A DNA stretch of 10,914 bases from Thermoprotei archaeon (GCA_003649665.1 QMSL01000034.1:1-10914); one strand, 5' to 3'. Shown: positions 1-7,331, numbered from the stretch's first letter. The notes: generated from the letters alone by a model not told the origin. Numbers and translations are program-made.

Positions 1-826
1 CATGAGGAGCGATTACACGTACCGTAGCATTATGGGGCACTTGAAATATCTCCAAATATACTCCGAAGAATTGTTTATCCGTAGGGTATTTACTGATGAT
101 GGATGTTAAGTTCACGTGAACTCTCCCTTTTACAAGACCTTCATAACCCCATGTAATGTTACCCATCTCAACAACGTACATAGAAGGTAGTACTACAGGA
201 GAGGAGACTAGTCTTACAACGTAACGTCCCATATAAGATGACTTATCTAGTTCAAGAACGGCTAAAGAACCTAAGAGACGTGGATCAGCAGTGATGTTCA
301 GTATTTCACCATTATGCACTACGTAGGAGATCACTTTATTTGTCGCGCCTTCAAAACCTATGACCATTAGGATCTTATCAAAGTTTTCTGGAAAATCTAT
401 CTTGTCAAGTGAGAACGTGGCTTCATTTCCTATTACAGGAACGTAGAAATTCATTACATTAGTGAACACCTCGATATCTACATTAACCGTACCATTACCT
501 GTAAATATTACCGCGCATTTGCCTTCATGGAGAATCTTTATCATATTATTTTGCCTAGCTATTATGATGCTTCCCTTGCATGTAATATTATATAGGGATA
601 TGCCCTTACTCAAACGTAATGTAGTAACATAAGTAGCCCCCTTAGTTAAGTTTCCAACGATAACGTTACCAATTCCCGATATGGATATACGTAATTCGCT
701 ATGTCTATAAAGAAGTACGTCTATGCGCAACCAGAGTAGGATTTCAGCTGAAGATGCGATCTTAATATCTGTCGCACATGCTAAAATGAGGAGTAATGAT
801 ATTATTGTTAATAGTACTATCTTCAT
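1..826 (-). CDS. Exported, sequon-rich surface protein (C-terminus beyond window)
   Basis: This reading frame is open from an ATG at 826 to the window edge, giving 275 codons without a stop, so the 3' end is missing. The product begins with a short hydrophobic export signal: K2, then a Leu/Ile-rich core to about residue 16. Cleavage is plausible after A27 (ASSA/EI); alternatively the ILAC at 14-17 could act as an imperfect lipobox with C17. The rest is beta-rich in appearance, low in charge, with seven N-x-S/T sequons (N59, N80, N111, N177, N223, N239, N266) and two cysteines (C83, C104) that could pair. I do not recognise a family. The gene is most likely a secreted or cell-surface glycoprotein, perhaps membrane-anchored by a C-terminal helix outside the window. 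It has 126 non-coding bases upstream and no Shine-Dalgarno at its ATG, so it is probably a separate, leaderless transcription unit. Confidence 0.72.
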   Translation of the reverse strand, partial: MKIVLLTIISLLLILACATDIKIASSAEILLWLRIDVLLYRHSELRISISGIGNVIVGNLTKGATYVTTLRLSKGISLYNITCKGSIIIARQNNMIKILHEGKCAVIFTGNGTVNVDIEVFTNVMNFYVPVIGNEATFSLDKIDFPENFDKILMVIGFEGATNKVISYVVHNGEILNITADPRLLGSLAVLELDKSSYMGRYVVRLVSSPVVLPSMYVVEMGNITWGYEGLVKGRVHVNLTSIISKYPTDKQFFGVYLEIFQVPHNATVRVIAPH

Positions 827-952
827 GCTAATTGGATATCTATTCTTGAACTAGGTAATAATTCCTTAACTAAAAAATATGAAAGTATTATGTTATAGTC
901 TGCTAAAAGTGAAAGATTACCTCCTCTCAAAGTATCTCACATAGATTGAACG
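827..952 (-). promoter_or_regulatory. Intergenic region with probable promoter for the exported protein gene
   Basis: This 126-base gap separates the TatD-related gene from the exported protein gene. Reading the minus strand, two A/T-rich TATA-like stretches occur: CATATTTTTTAG around 880-869 and GGAATTATTACC around 864-853. The second is about 30 bases upstream of the ATG at 826, as expected for a leaderless archaeal transcript. Neither has a convincing BRE, so the exact box is uncertain. No RNA gene or open frame of note was seen. Confidence 0.35.
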
Positions 953-1810
953 CTATCTAAAGGGTACGCAATATACCTTCTCCGGTAGGCGTACAAATAT
1001 CTCTTCAAGAGATACCTCATTCAAAATGCCTAGTCGTAATAATCTTCTAACGTTCTTAGGGATTGTCCTTAAGCTCAATACCGCTCCTGGACGTCGAGGA
1101 TCATCAAGGTAATCGGTTTCAAGGAGAAAATATCCTCCTTCTCTTATCGCTGCCTTTATGTAATTCTCTCTCGCAACTACAGATGGTATGAAACCGAAAC
1201 TGTTTATGAGCCTTACGATTGGAGGTGCATGATGAATTATAACTTTATTTCGTTTAATGCCCGCTTTATCTATGATCTCACTAAGCTCATGTAAGTTCTC
1301 TTCATTTGGCGTCTCCATATGTATCTGAACTGGAAGGTTTGTCTCAGCAGCTCTTTCAAGGGCATAGGATAATATGTCATTCGATACCTTCCAGACAACG
1401 CTCGGCACCTTATAATGAGGACGACCTACTTCACCTAAGGCTATACATTTACGCCTATCTGAGAGTATGATATCTATTGCAAGATCTATAGCCTTAATCA
1501 TAAGCTTCATTGCAGAATTAAGGCTTATGCCTCGTTTTAACATTTCAGTGAGCTCAGCTGGATGAGGACCTATCACTGCATAAGCCCTTATATTATATCT
1601 GGCATTTATCGTATCTACTACGCTTATATGATACTGGTACATGAACTTGAAGTCCTCAATTGATCTTGCAGGGCGACCATAGCTTTTCGTGAGTAAATTG
1701 ACGAGTACTATATTCCGTCCGCCTGAGCTACGAAACTGTTCAATGGCTTTGTATCCTAGACCTCTTAAGGGATTTAGATGAGCATGGTTATCTGTTATAG
1801 GTATCGACAT
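953..1810 (-). CDS. TatD-related metal-dependent hydrolase (TIM-barrel amidohydrolase)
   Basis: The 285-residue product has the layout of archaeal TatD-related hydrolases. A metal-binding HxH follows the first strand (H9, H11 in DNHAHL). A GPHP motif contains H83, and a bridging-type glutamate E127 lies in ALGEVGRPHY. H164 is in QIHMETP, H193/H194 are in IIHHAPP, and the late aspartate D233 is in FLLETDY. This complete ligand set argues for an active two-metal phosphodiesterase or amidohydrolase. Classical TatD acts as a 3' exonuclease, but this archaeal branch has no firmly known substrate. The ATG lies 3 bases after the stop of the upstream coiled-coil gene and no good Shine-Dalgarno precedes it, so translation is probably coupled. 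It is the last gene of a three-gene operon. Whether it works with the coiled-coil proteins or is just a co-transcribed housekeeping gene cannot be told. Confidence 0.85.
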   Translation of the reverse strand: MSIPITDNHAHLNPLRGLGYKAIEQFRSSGGRNIVLVNLLTKSYGRPARSIEDFKFMYQYHISVVDTINARYNIRAYAVIGPHPAELTEMLKRGISLNSAMKLMIKAIDLAIDIILSDRRKCIALGEVGRPHYKVPSVVWKVSNDILSYALERAAETNLPVQIHMETPNEENLHELSEIIDKAGIKRNKVIIHHAPPIVRLINSFGFIPSVVARENYIKAAIREGGYFLLETDYLDDPRRPGAVLSLRTIPKNVRRLLRLGILNEVSLEEIFVRLPEKVYCVPFR

Positions 1811-1813
1811 ACC

Positions 1814-3382
1814 CTATAGGAGGGACTTTAACCTCTTTATTTCCTTATCCCTTAACTTTAGCTCTTCCTTTAGTCTCTTTATTTCGGCCTTTAGTGTCGC
1901 GTTTTCCTCCTTAAGTCTCTCAAGCTCCTTCTTCACTGTATCTATCTCCTCCTTCTCCTTCTCTATACGTGCCTTTTCTCTTTCAAGCTTTTCCCTTAAC
2001 TCAAGTATTGTTAGTTCACGGGTAGCTAACGCTCTTTCGTATGCTATGAGTTCCCTTTCCTTATCAGTAAGCCTCCTCTCCCATTCCTCTAGTTCTTTCT
2101 TCTTCCTCTCAAGGGTCTCTCTTAAAGTTAAGACTTCACGCTTAAATCTTTCCTCGTGCTCCTTTAAGGAGCTCTCCATCTGTGATAGCTTTCTCTCCCT
2201 TTCCGCTTGCTTTTTCATTCTCTCCTCAAGCTCTTTCCTTAAGGACTCTAGATACTGCTCCTTTTTCATTAATTTCTCCTCACGGGATTTCAGTTCCTCC
2301 TGGACATTCTTTATCCACTTCAGGTACTCAGCTAAGTCATTTAGTTTACTAGCGATTGTCTTTTCCAGAGCACTAAGGTTCTTCTCTCTTTCATCAAGCT
2401 TAGCTTTTCTAGTTTCAAGCTCTTTGAGCTTCCTCATAACTTCCTCTCTTAATGCCTTAACTTTATTAACCTCCCTCATCTTCTCCTCTAGTTCACGCTT
2501 TTCCTTAAGTACCGTTTCGTGCTCCTTTCTAAGGGATTCGAGGAGATTACTTACGTCTCTTATGAAGTTACCTGCCTCGCTTAATACGTTATTTAATTTA
2601 CCTAAGTGAGATTGCACTCCTTTCTGAAGGTCTGCTAAGTCGCTTAAGTTCTTCATGAGCGAAGCGATGACTTTATCAAAGTGTTCTACTTTTTGTGCAT
2701 AATCTTGTTTTAACTGATCCATAGTCTTGAGTACGTCCTTTTTACTCTCAATTAGGGCATTTAACTTATCTAACTCTGCCCTCCTCTTTTCTAACTCACT
2801 CTTAGCCTTCTCTAGGGCTTCTCTAAGCTTATTATATTCCTCTACACTTCTCGAAAGCTTATTGGCAATATTCTCCAACGTACCTATAGTTGAATCCCAT
2901 TTCTCACGTGCCGTATCAAGGCTCTTTAAACGCTTGTCTACCTCAGATAGAGAGGAGATTAAGTCTTTCTGGTAACTCTCGAATTTCGCGCTTAGATCTT
3001 TTGCTATAGCCTCATATTTTGAAGCATAATCGGCTACCTGGGCAACTAATTGGTTCACTAATGAGTTAAAGTTATGCTCTTGTGCCTCCAGCTTCTTAAT
3101 ATGATCCTGCATTTGGCTTATCGTTTTGTTTAGAGAGGATAGTGCAGAGTTAATGGCTTCTCTTTGAGCTTGGAATAATCTACTAAGCTCATCAACTAGT
3201 CTCTTCGACTCTTCGCTTAGCCTAATTACATCACTTCTAAGAGAGCCGAGAGAAGCCGTCATACTAGAGCTGAGAGCACTAATAGTCCTTGTTATAGATC
3301 TTGTAAGTTCGTTTAAGTGCTCTATTAGCTGATCTCTGAATTCATTAATAATATCTTCTACTTTCCTTCCCCTAAGAGGCAC
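1814..3382 (-). CDS. Large, almost entirely coiled-coil protein
   Basis: The 522-residue product is helical and coiled coil over nearly its whole length. It has no Walker motifs, no hinge domain, no membrane segment and no signal peptide, so it is not an SMC or Rad50 ATPase. Residues 1 to about 240 are Ser/Leu/Ala-rich with modest charge, whereas about 280 to the end is dense in Lys/Glu/Arg heptads (for example KKKELEEWERRL and KEKEEIDTVKKELERL). This suggests a rod with two mechanically different halves. A fully extended coil of this length would be of the order of 70 nm. The start is GTG at 3382, fixed by a GGAGGT Shine-Dalgarno 8 bases upstream that lies inside the end of the preceding coiled-coil gene, whose stop is 1 base away. 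The two coiled-coil genes are therefore translated together. A structural, scaffold or tether role is inferred. The family is not recognised. Confidence 0.85.
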   Translation of the reverse strand: MPLRGRKVEDIINEFRDQLIEHLNELTRSITRTISALSSSMTASLGSLRSDVIRLSEESKRLVDELSRLFQAQREAINSALSSLNKTISQMQDHIKKLEAQEHNFNSLVNQLVAQVADYASKYEAIAKDLSAKFESYQKDLISSLSEVDKRLKSLDTAREKWDSTIGTLENIANKLSRSVEEYNKLREALEKAKSELEKRRAELDKLNALIESKKDVLKTMDQLKQDYAQKVEHFDKVIASLMKNLSDLADLQKGVQSHLGKLNNVLSEAGNFIRDVSNLLESLRKEHETVLKEKRELEEKMREVNKVKALREEVMRKLKELETRKAKLDEREKNLSALEKTIASKLNDLAEYLKWIKNVQEELKSREEKLMKKEQYLESLRKELEERMKKQAERERKLSQMESSLKEHEERFKREVLTLRETLERKKKELEEWERRLTDKERELIAYERALATRELTILELREKLEREKARIEKEKEEIDTVKKELERLKEENATLKAEIKRLKEELKLRDKEIKRLKSLL

Positions 3383-3383
3383 T

Positions 3384-3941
3384 TTATCGTACCTCCACTT
3401 TCATATCGGTTTTTGAACTTTTAAACATATCCTCAAGTTCAATAAGCTTCATAGAGAGGAGAGAGAGGAGCTCACGTATCTGCTTCAATTCACCATGGAT
3501 TGTCTGCATGTCTCTATTTATGCTAGCTCTTTCATAGGAGCTCACGTTAAGATAATTATGGACTTCTTCAATTGTCTTATTGATAATAGATCTTAAGGAT
3601 GAGAGTTGCTCTACAAGGAGAAGTCGCTGTGTTGTTGCAGTAAGATGAATGAAGTCATTTACTTCACTTAAATGCTTACTGAGTGCAACAATGTTTTCTT
3701 CTGCTCTACTTACTCTATGCTCAAGATCTTTAACAGACTTATTAAGGGATTCGATCGTACGTTTATTCTCCATTACGACATTAGATAGCTTAGCAGACTT
3801 CTTCACTAATTCACTAAGTGTACGTTCAAGTTGCTCTATTCTCTTGTTCATCAGTTTGTACATGGTCTTTAGTGATAGAAGTCCATAGTAGACTCTATTC
3901 AAGGAATCTATGAGCAATTCTTCGCTAACTTTCGTGCTCAT
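3384..3941 (-). CDS. Small coiled-coil protein
   Basis: The product of 185 residues (from the ATG at 3941) is helical and coiled coil throughout, with Leu/Ile heptads such as LERTLSELVKKSAKLSNVV and LNKSVKDLEHRVSRAEENI. It has no membrane segment, catalytic motif or signal peptide. A TTG at 3956 would add five residues, but the ATG is preferred. The TATA box at 3971-3978 predicts transcription beginning near 3948, past that TTG, giving a leader of only a few bases, and no Shine-Dalgarno is present. It is the first gene of an operon with the large coiled-coil gene (1-base gap) and the TatD-related gene. The two coiled-coil proteins may form a hetero-oligomer or stack; this is inference from adjacency. 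The family is not recognised. Confidence 0.82.
   Translation of the reverse strand: MSTKVSEELLIDSLNRVYYGLLSLKTMYKLMNKRIEQLERTLSELVKKSAKLSNVVMENKRTIESLNKSVKDLEHRVSRAEENIVALSKHLSEVNDFIHLTATTQRLLLVEQLSSLRSIINKTIEEVHNYLNVSSYERASINRDMQTIHGELKQIRELLSLLSMKLIELEDMFKSSKTDMKVEVR
3391..3396 (-). promoter_or_regulatory. Shine-Dalgarno GGAGGT for the large coiled-coil gene
   Basis: On the minus strand GGAGGT is followed by ACGATAAA and then the GTG at 3382. The site lies inside the last codons of the preceding gene. It is a near-perfect match to the archaeal anti-Shine-Dalgarno with 8-base spacing, which supports the GTG start and translational coupling. Confidence 0.8.
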
Positions 3942-3968
3942 ACTATCGAATAGCAATTATGCAAAATG

Positions 3969-3984
3969 CTTTTAATAAGCTTTC
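3969..3984 (-). promoter_or_regulatory. Strong archaeal BRE/TATA promoter of the coiled-coil operon
   Basis: On the minus strand GAAAGC (3984-3979, BRE-like) is followed directly by TTATTAAA (3978-3971, TATA-like). The box centre is about 33 bases upstream of the ATG at 3941. This implies a nearly leaderless transcript and makes the coiled-coil/TatD genes a transcription unit separate from the upstream VWA gene. Confidence 0.65.
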
Positions 3985-4017
3985 AGTCTTGAACCTAAAT
4001 TTTAACCACTATGATCG

Positions 4018-5760
4018 CTAGTAGGGTTGAAACTTGTAATGAGGGACAAGGAAGAGTCCATACTTCTGATATGACTCCTCAAGTGCTATATTCTTTAGCT
4101 CCTTTGGATCATCTATGTGATAGAATCTTATGAAATCAAGAGAGCTAAGTCTTGAAACCTTCTCCGGATATTTCCACCCGTATAGGTGGAGTATTACTAT
4201 TTCATGACCCATTTCTGCTATTTTCTTCAAATCAGAGATAGCCTCATCAAAGTTTTGCCAACCACCATCGGTTATTATAATAATGAATACGGGTTCCGAA
4301 AGCCTAGTTACGAGATGCAACATTACATGAGTTGGAAGGATTGTGTATTCGCCTAGTCGGGTAGATAATAAGATCTCCTTTACATCATCAGCTGCATCCC
4401 AATCTCCTAATAGATACTTTGTTGAGAAGACTATTACGGAAGTCCGCCCACCTGCTTTTTTCGCACTTAAATATGCTATGAAAGCTGCAATTGCAGCATT
4501 ATTAAATGAGCTCATCATGCTCCTGCTTGAATCGAGAACCACCATTACAGAAGGCGCAAATCTTAATGAAAGCTCGTGACCGCTTAAGCTACCTCTCCTA
4601 ATCCATCTTATTGTGGTTACCTCGGGTATTAAAGGACCTTCTTCAGCACTTCCCTCTATGTCAAGTTCCTCTATATCATCCTCAGCAGTCCACTCATCAG
4701 GATAGCTGAGTATAGTCCATGTTGGGCGGGGGAGTCCTCTCTTCATCATAAATTTCATAACTGTATCCTCTGCTATAGCCTTGTACCAGAAGCAACGCCA
4801 TAATGACTCCATAAACTGCTTTCTCGACATATGGGTCATTGGTTTGGACATGCGAGTTCTTAGTACAGGTTCCTTTCCGGATTCGTCTAGAGGGGTACCT
4901 GATAATAGAGAGCGGAGTTTTTCCATTAAGGACTCTTTCGAAACTTCCTTACCCTTCTTAAGTACTTCATTCGTTCTCCTAAAGAGATCGTTTATCTGTT
5001 CCTTAAGCCTGGGGGCTACCCACTCCCTGAAGAAAGAACGTGCTTCAGACTCATCAGAAATTAAAGCTCCAGCTTTTAGAAGACCTGAAGATCCATCATT
5101 CTTTACGTCCTCCTTTAATGGTAAATGCGTTTCCATGAATGTTAACTTATTCATATCTAAGGATCTTACATTAAGAAATCTCTTGATGATCCTAGTTAGC
5201 ATTACTATCTTTGAGTTCCAGGGCCTTGGAGTCAGAATGGTCTTCGCTACATATCGTGCGTAGCTTGAGACCAATGGATCTACTTCATATTCTGGAACAA
5301 AGTCTTCGTAAACTACTCGGTATACGCTATATTTCAATAATTCCATACCCCTTGGCTCCTTTCTATAGATGTACTTAAGATGATGGGGCGAGGGAGAGAA
5401 GTTCATTGGTAAGTATACTAGGTCTATTTGTAAATCAGCAAAGAGCCATAGGATACTATGAGCGTGCTCTAGGAGCGGTGTTCCTCTAAGCTCTTTACGT
5501 ACTAATTCCTCTAATTCCCTAGCTGTCTTAATGTCATAAGGACAGTAGTGTACATGTGCTAAGATATGCCTAAAGCTCCATAATAGTATCTCTTCGGCAT
5601 CAGATCGCTCTAGAAGTTCACGAGGTATGGTTACTGAGACGGAAGCCTGCTTAATTGAAGTCTTAAAACTAGTATTTCCCTTTATCTCATAGCTGAACTT
5701 TAATGCAGGAAGGAACATTTCAACACGCGCCCTATTAAAGATCTTTTGTATATCCACCAT
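4018..5760 (-). CDS. VWA-domain protein with metallopeptidase-like N-terminal domain, MoxR partner
   Basis: The 580-residue product ends in a von Willebrand factor A domain (about residues 400-560). Its metal-ion-dependent adhesion site is intact: DSSRS at 410-414, a threonine at 473 or 477, and D498 in ITDGG. The N-terminal part resembles the metallopeptidase domain of DUF2201/COG3864 proteins. A helix carries H65-x3-H69, and a second helix carries FADLQID with D109 as possible third ligand, but the HExxH glutamate is isoleucine 66. This looks like a metal-binding pseudo-peptidase. A charged middle region (about 220-385, with an acidic stretch near 355-375) links the two. The ATG at 5760 lies 4 bases after the stop of the ATPase gene. 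GGACGTGA just upstream, one mismatch from the archaeal consensus, supports it over an in-frame TTG at 5787. Such proteins act as substrate adaptors or partners for MoxR ATPases. The target is unknown. Confidence 0.85.
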   Translation of the reverse strand: MVDIQKIFNRARVEMFLPALKFSYEIKGNTSFKTSIKQASVSVTIPRELLERSDAEEILLWSFRHILAHVHYCPYDIKTARELEELVRKELRGTPLLEHAHSILWLFADLQIDLVYLPMNFSPSPHHLKYIYRKEPRGMELLKYSVYRVVYEDFVPEYEVDPLVSSYARYVAKTILTPRPWNSKIVMLTRIIKRFLNVRSLDMNKLTFMETHLPLKEDVKNDGSSGLLKAGALISDESEARSFFREWVAPRLKEQINDLFRRTNEVLKKGKEVSKESLMEKLRSLLSGTPLDESGKEPVLRTRMSKPMTHMSRKQFMESLWRCFWYKAIAEDTVMKFMMKRGLPRPTWTILSYPDEWTAEDDIEELDIEGSAEEGPLIPEVTTIRWIRRGSLSGHELSLRFAPSVMVVLDSSRSMMSSFNNAAIAAFIAYLSAKKAGGRTSVIVFSTKYLLGDWDAADDVKEILLSTRLGEYTILPTHVMLHLVTRLSEPVFIIIITDGGWQNFDEAISDLKKIAEMGHEIVILHLYGWKYPEKVSRLSSLDFIRFYHIDDPKELKNIALEESYQKYGLFLVPHYKFQPY

Positions 5761-5764
5761 GGTT

Positions 5765-6982
5765 TCACGTCCATTCAGGAATTCCAAGATAGTGCATAAG
5801 GGACTCCTCCTTATTTAATATCCCCTTTGAGATCCATATTTTCTCTAACCTTATGAGTTCTTCGGCAAAAACGGGATCCTCTAAGGCTATCTCTGCAGCT
5901 CTAGCATAAAGCGCCCTATCGAATTTCTTATATAACTCCTTAAGCAAATACCATTGTTTCCTAAGCTCCCTTTCATGCATTTTCGTGCGTTCACGTCTTA
6001 ATATCTCGTCGATATCTCTAAAGATCATAGTTGTTTTCGCTAGAACTATCCTATGGGGTAGAACCCACTTAGCTAATCGAAGTATATCTTCCTCAGTGAC
6101 CTTACCTTCAAGCCACAGTTTCGCCTTAGCGAGTTGTGTAAGAACTATGGTTGCTCTCTCACTCGGTCCCTCCCTTATAAGACTACAGACCTCACGTATA
6201 AAATGACAGCCCTCACATAACGCCGGTGGCTTAATCTCAGAGTACTCCTTTCCCCTAATACATATCTGGAGATCCCTTATGAGGAGATTTATGAAGCCTT
6301 TTAATTCTACATCTAGCTCCACTTGTGAGACTTCATTCCTTATCTCCTCAAGATCTTCATGAGATAGTACCTGGGGCATGGAATCAACTAAGGAATTACC
6401 ATATTTCTCGAGGATGTCCTCCAATTTGAATTTCTCACTTAGTGATAGTGGCCTTAGATAAACCACTACGTCAAAACGATCATAGAATGGAGGAGGATGG
6501 ACGAAAGTTGTTGGGTCATGGGGATTCTCGTTTGCTATTAGGGTGTAATCACCAATCTGGTAACGTTGACCATAAGCCCAGACTTCACCAAACTGAAGCA
6601 TGTGATATATATTAGCTGCCGTATAGGGGTTTAGCCTATTTACCTCATCAAGTCCTTTTCCCTTTGCTTTAACGAAGGTAGCCCATATTACCTTCTCTAT
6701 ACCCTCCCTTTCAAGAGAAGGTATGTGAAGCCTTCCTAAAACTTCGCCCCTCTTTACCTCAGATGCGCCAGAAATTATCACGAAGTCATCCCCAAATATG
6801 CCCTTGAGGAGGAGCAACATTAAGGTTGATTTGCCTACACCACGAGGTGCTCTTATTAACAGCGTAGATCTATGATGAAGTAAATTAAGTATCGCTACAT
6901 GAATTGCTTCCTCATTACCAACAAATCTGGCTTTTACTTCATTCTCAAGCTTCCTAATATAAGTAGCAAGTGATGAGCTCAT
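5765..6982 (-). CDS. MoxR-type AAA+ ATPase with four-cysteine cluster
   Basis: The 405-residue product has the AAA+ core of the MoxR group. Walker A is APRGVGKS (45-52), Walker B ends in LDE (111-113), sensor 1 is in ANENP (N151), an arginine finger is in YDRFD (R169), and sensor 2 is in GPSERA (R276). Between the core and the lid helices lie C241, C256, C259 and C266, spaced C-x14-C-x2-C-x6-C, which could hold zinc or an iron-sulfur cluster. This is not typical of MoxR. A helical tail of about 90 residues follows the lid. MoxR hexamers use ATP to remodel or load cofactors on target proteins with a VWA partner, which is the next gene here. The ATG overlaps the stop of the tail-anchored gene (ATGA), and GGTGG lies just upstream. 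The three genes form one operon. Confidence 0.9.
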   Translation of the reverse strand: MSSSLATYIRKLENEVKARFVGNEEAIHVAILNLLHHRSTLLIRAPRGVGKSTLMLLLLKGIFGDDFVIISGASEVKRGEVLGRLHIPSLEREGIEKVIWATFVKAKGKGLDEVNRLNPYTAANIYHMLQFGEVWAYGQRYQIGDYTLIANENPHDPTTFVHPPPFYDRFDVVVYLRPLSLSEKFKLEDILEKYGNSLVDSMPQVLSHEDLEEIRNEVSQVELDVELKGFINLLIRDLQICIRGKEYSEIKPPALCEGCHFIREVCSLIREGPSERATIVLTQLAKAKLWLEGKVTEEDILRLAKWVLPHRIVLAKTTMIFRDIDEILRRERTKMHERELRKQWYLLKELYKKFDRALYARAAEIALEDPVFAEELIRLEKIWISKGILNKEESLMHYLGIPEWT

Positions 6983-7284
6983 AAGACCACCACTATGAAG
7001 ATTATTAAGAAAGAGAGAAGGAGTAGGAGTATAATCTTAAGTCTTTTATTCTCCTCCCGTAGCTTACTAACTTCCCTCTCAAGTTCCTCTATCATCTCCC
7101 TAAGTTCCTTTACTTCAAGTCTATTGGCAATTATATGGTCTGATGGGGACTTACCGAGGAAAAGAACGTCAAGAAGTTCAGAAGCAGTAGTTTGAGTAGA
7201 GGATCTAGTATTAGATAGGCTATATATCCTTCCGGATCTTCTCCCAACCTTCCGTAGGAATTGGAGAAAAGAGTCTCTTTGCAT
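6979..7284 (-). CDS. Small tail-anchored coiled-coil membrane protein
   Basis: The product has 101 residues. A basic N-terminus (RKVGRRSGR at 11-19) is followed by a polar Ser/Thr-rich stretch and a short hydrophobic patch (LLDVLFLG, 37-44). A coiled coil runs over about 57-84 (LREMIEELEREVSKLREENK), and a single C-terminal membrane helix from about 85 to 101 ends at the last residue. This is a classical tail-anchor layout, leaving the body in the cytoplasm. No family is recognised. The gene is first in the operon, overlaps the ATPase start by 4 bases, and has no Shine-Dalgarno, so its own transcript is probably leaderless. The inferred role is a membrane receptor or anchor that recruits the MoxR/VWA pair or the coiled-coil proteins to the membrane. 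Confidence 0.82.
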   Translation of the reverse strand: MQRDSFLQFLRKVGRRSGRIYSLSNTRSSTQTTASELLDVLFLGKSPSDHIIANRLEVKELREMIEELEREVSKLREENKRLKIILLLLLSFLIIFIVVVL

Positions 7285-7302
7285 TGTTGATGCCGTGAAT
7301 AT

Positions 7303-7324
7303 ATGATAAATTGTAAATTAAAAA
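7303..7324 (-). promoter_or_regulatory. Probable promoter of the tail-anchor/MoxR/VWA operon
   Basis: The minus strand here reads as a run of A/T with TTTTTAATTTAC (7324-7313) and AATTTATCAT (7312-7303). Either could be the TATA box for transcription starting at or just before the ATG at 7284, which lacks a Shine-Dalgarno. The BRE is unclear, so the exact box is open. It sits in the 47-base gap after the winged-helix gene. Confidence 0.45.
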
Positions 7325-7331
7325 GGTTACC

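Noticed and set aside
919..925. AGGAGGT on the minus strand, a strong Shine-Dalgarno match
   Set aside because: No ATG, GTG or TTG follows at usable spacing and no small open frame is present, so it is probably chance in the intergenic region.
953..955. TAG stop of the TatD-related gene as a possible pyrrolysine codon
   Set aside because: Readthrough adds only 11 residues. TAG also ends the large coiled-coil and VWA genes, so it looks like an ordinary stop in this genome.
2046..2609. Plus-strand open frame of 187 codons, Ser/Leu/Phe-rich
   Set aside because: It lies opposite the large coiled-coil gene, and its composition is just the antisense of Lys/Glu heptads. There is no Shine-Dalgarno, and the minus-strand gene is clearly real.
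1814..3382. Assignment of the large coiled-coil protein as SMC, Rad50 or a methyl-accepting protein
   Set aside because: It has no Walker A/B, hinge, membrane helix or signalling hairpin motif. Coiled-coil composition alone gives false hits to such families.
4781..5263. Plus-strand open frame of 160 codons opposite the VWA gene
   Set aside because: It has no recognisable domain and no ribosome site, and it is fully covered by the supported VWA protein.
5761..5787. TTG at 5787 as the VWA gene start
   Set aside because: It would overlap the ATPase gene by 23 bases without a ribosome site, whereas the ATG at 5760 has a GGACGTGA and the usual close spacing.
1814..7284. Interpretation of the MoxR/VWA cluster as an antiphage defence island
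   Set aside because: There is no nuclease, toxin, integrase, transposase or composition shift nearby, and the surrounding genes are housekeeping-like. Chaperone or structural roles fit better.
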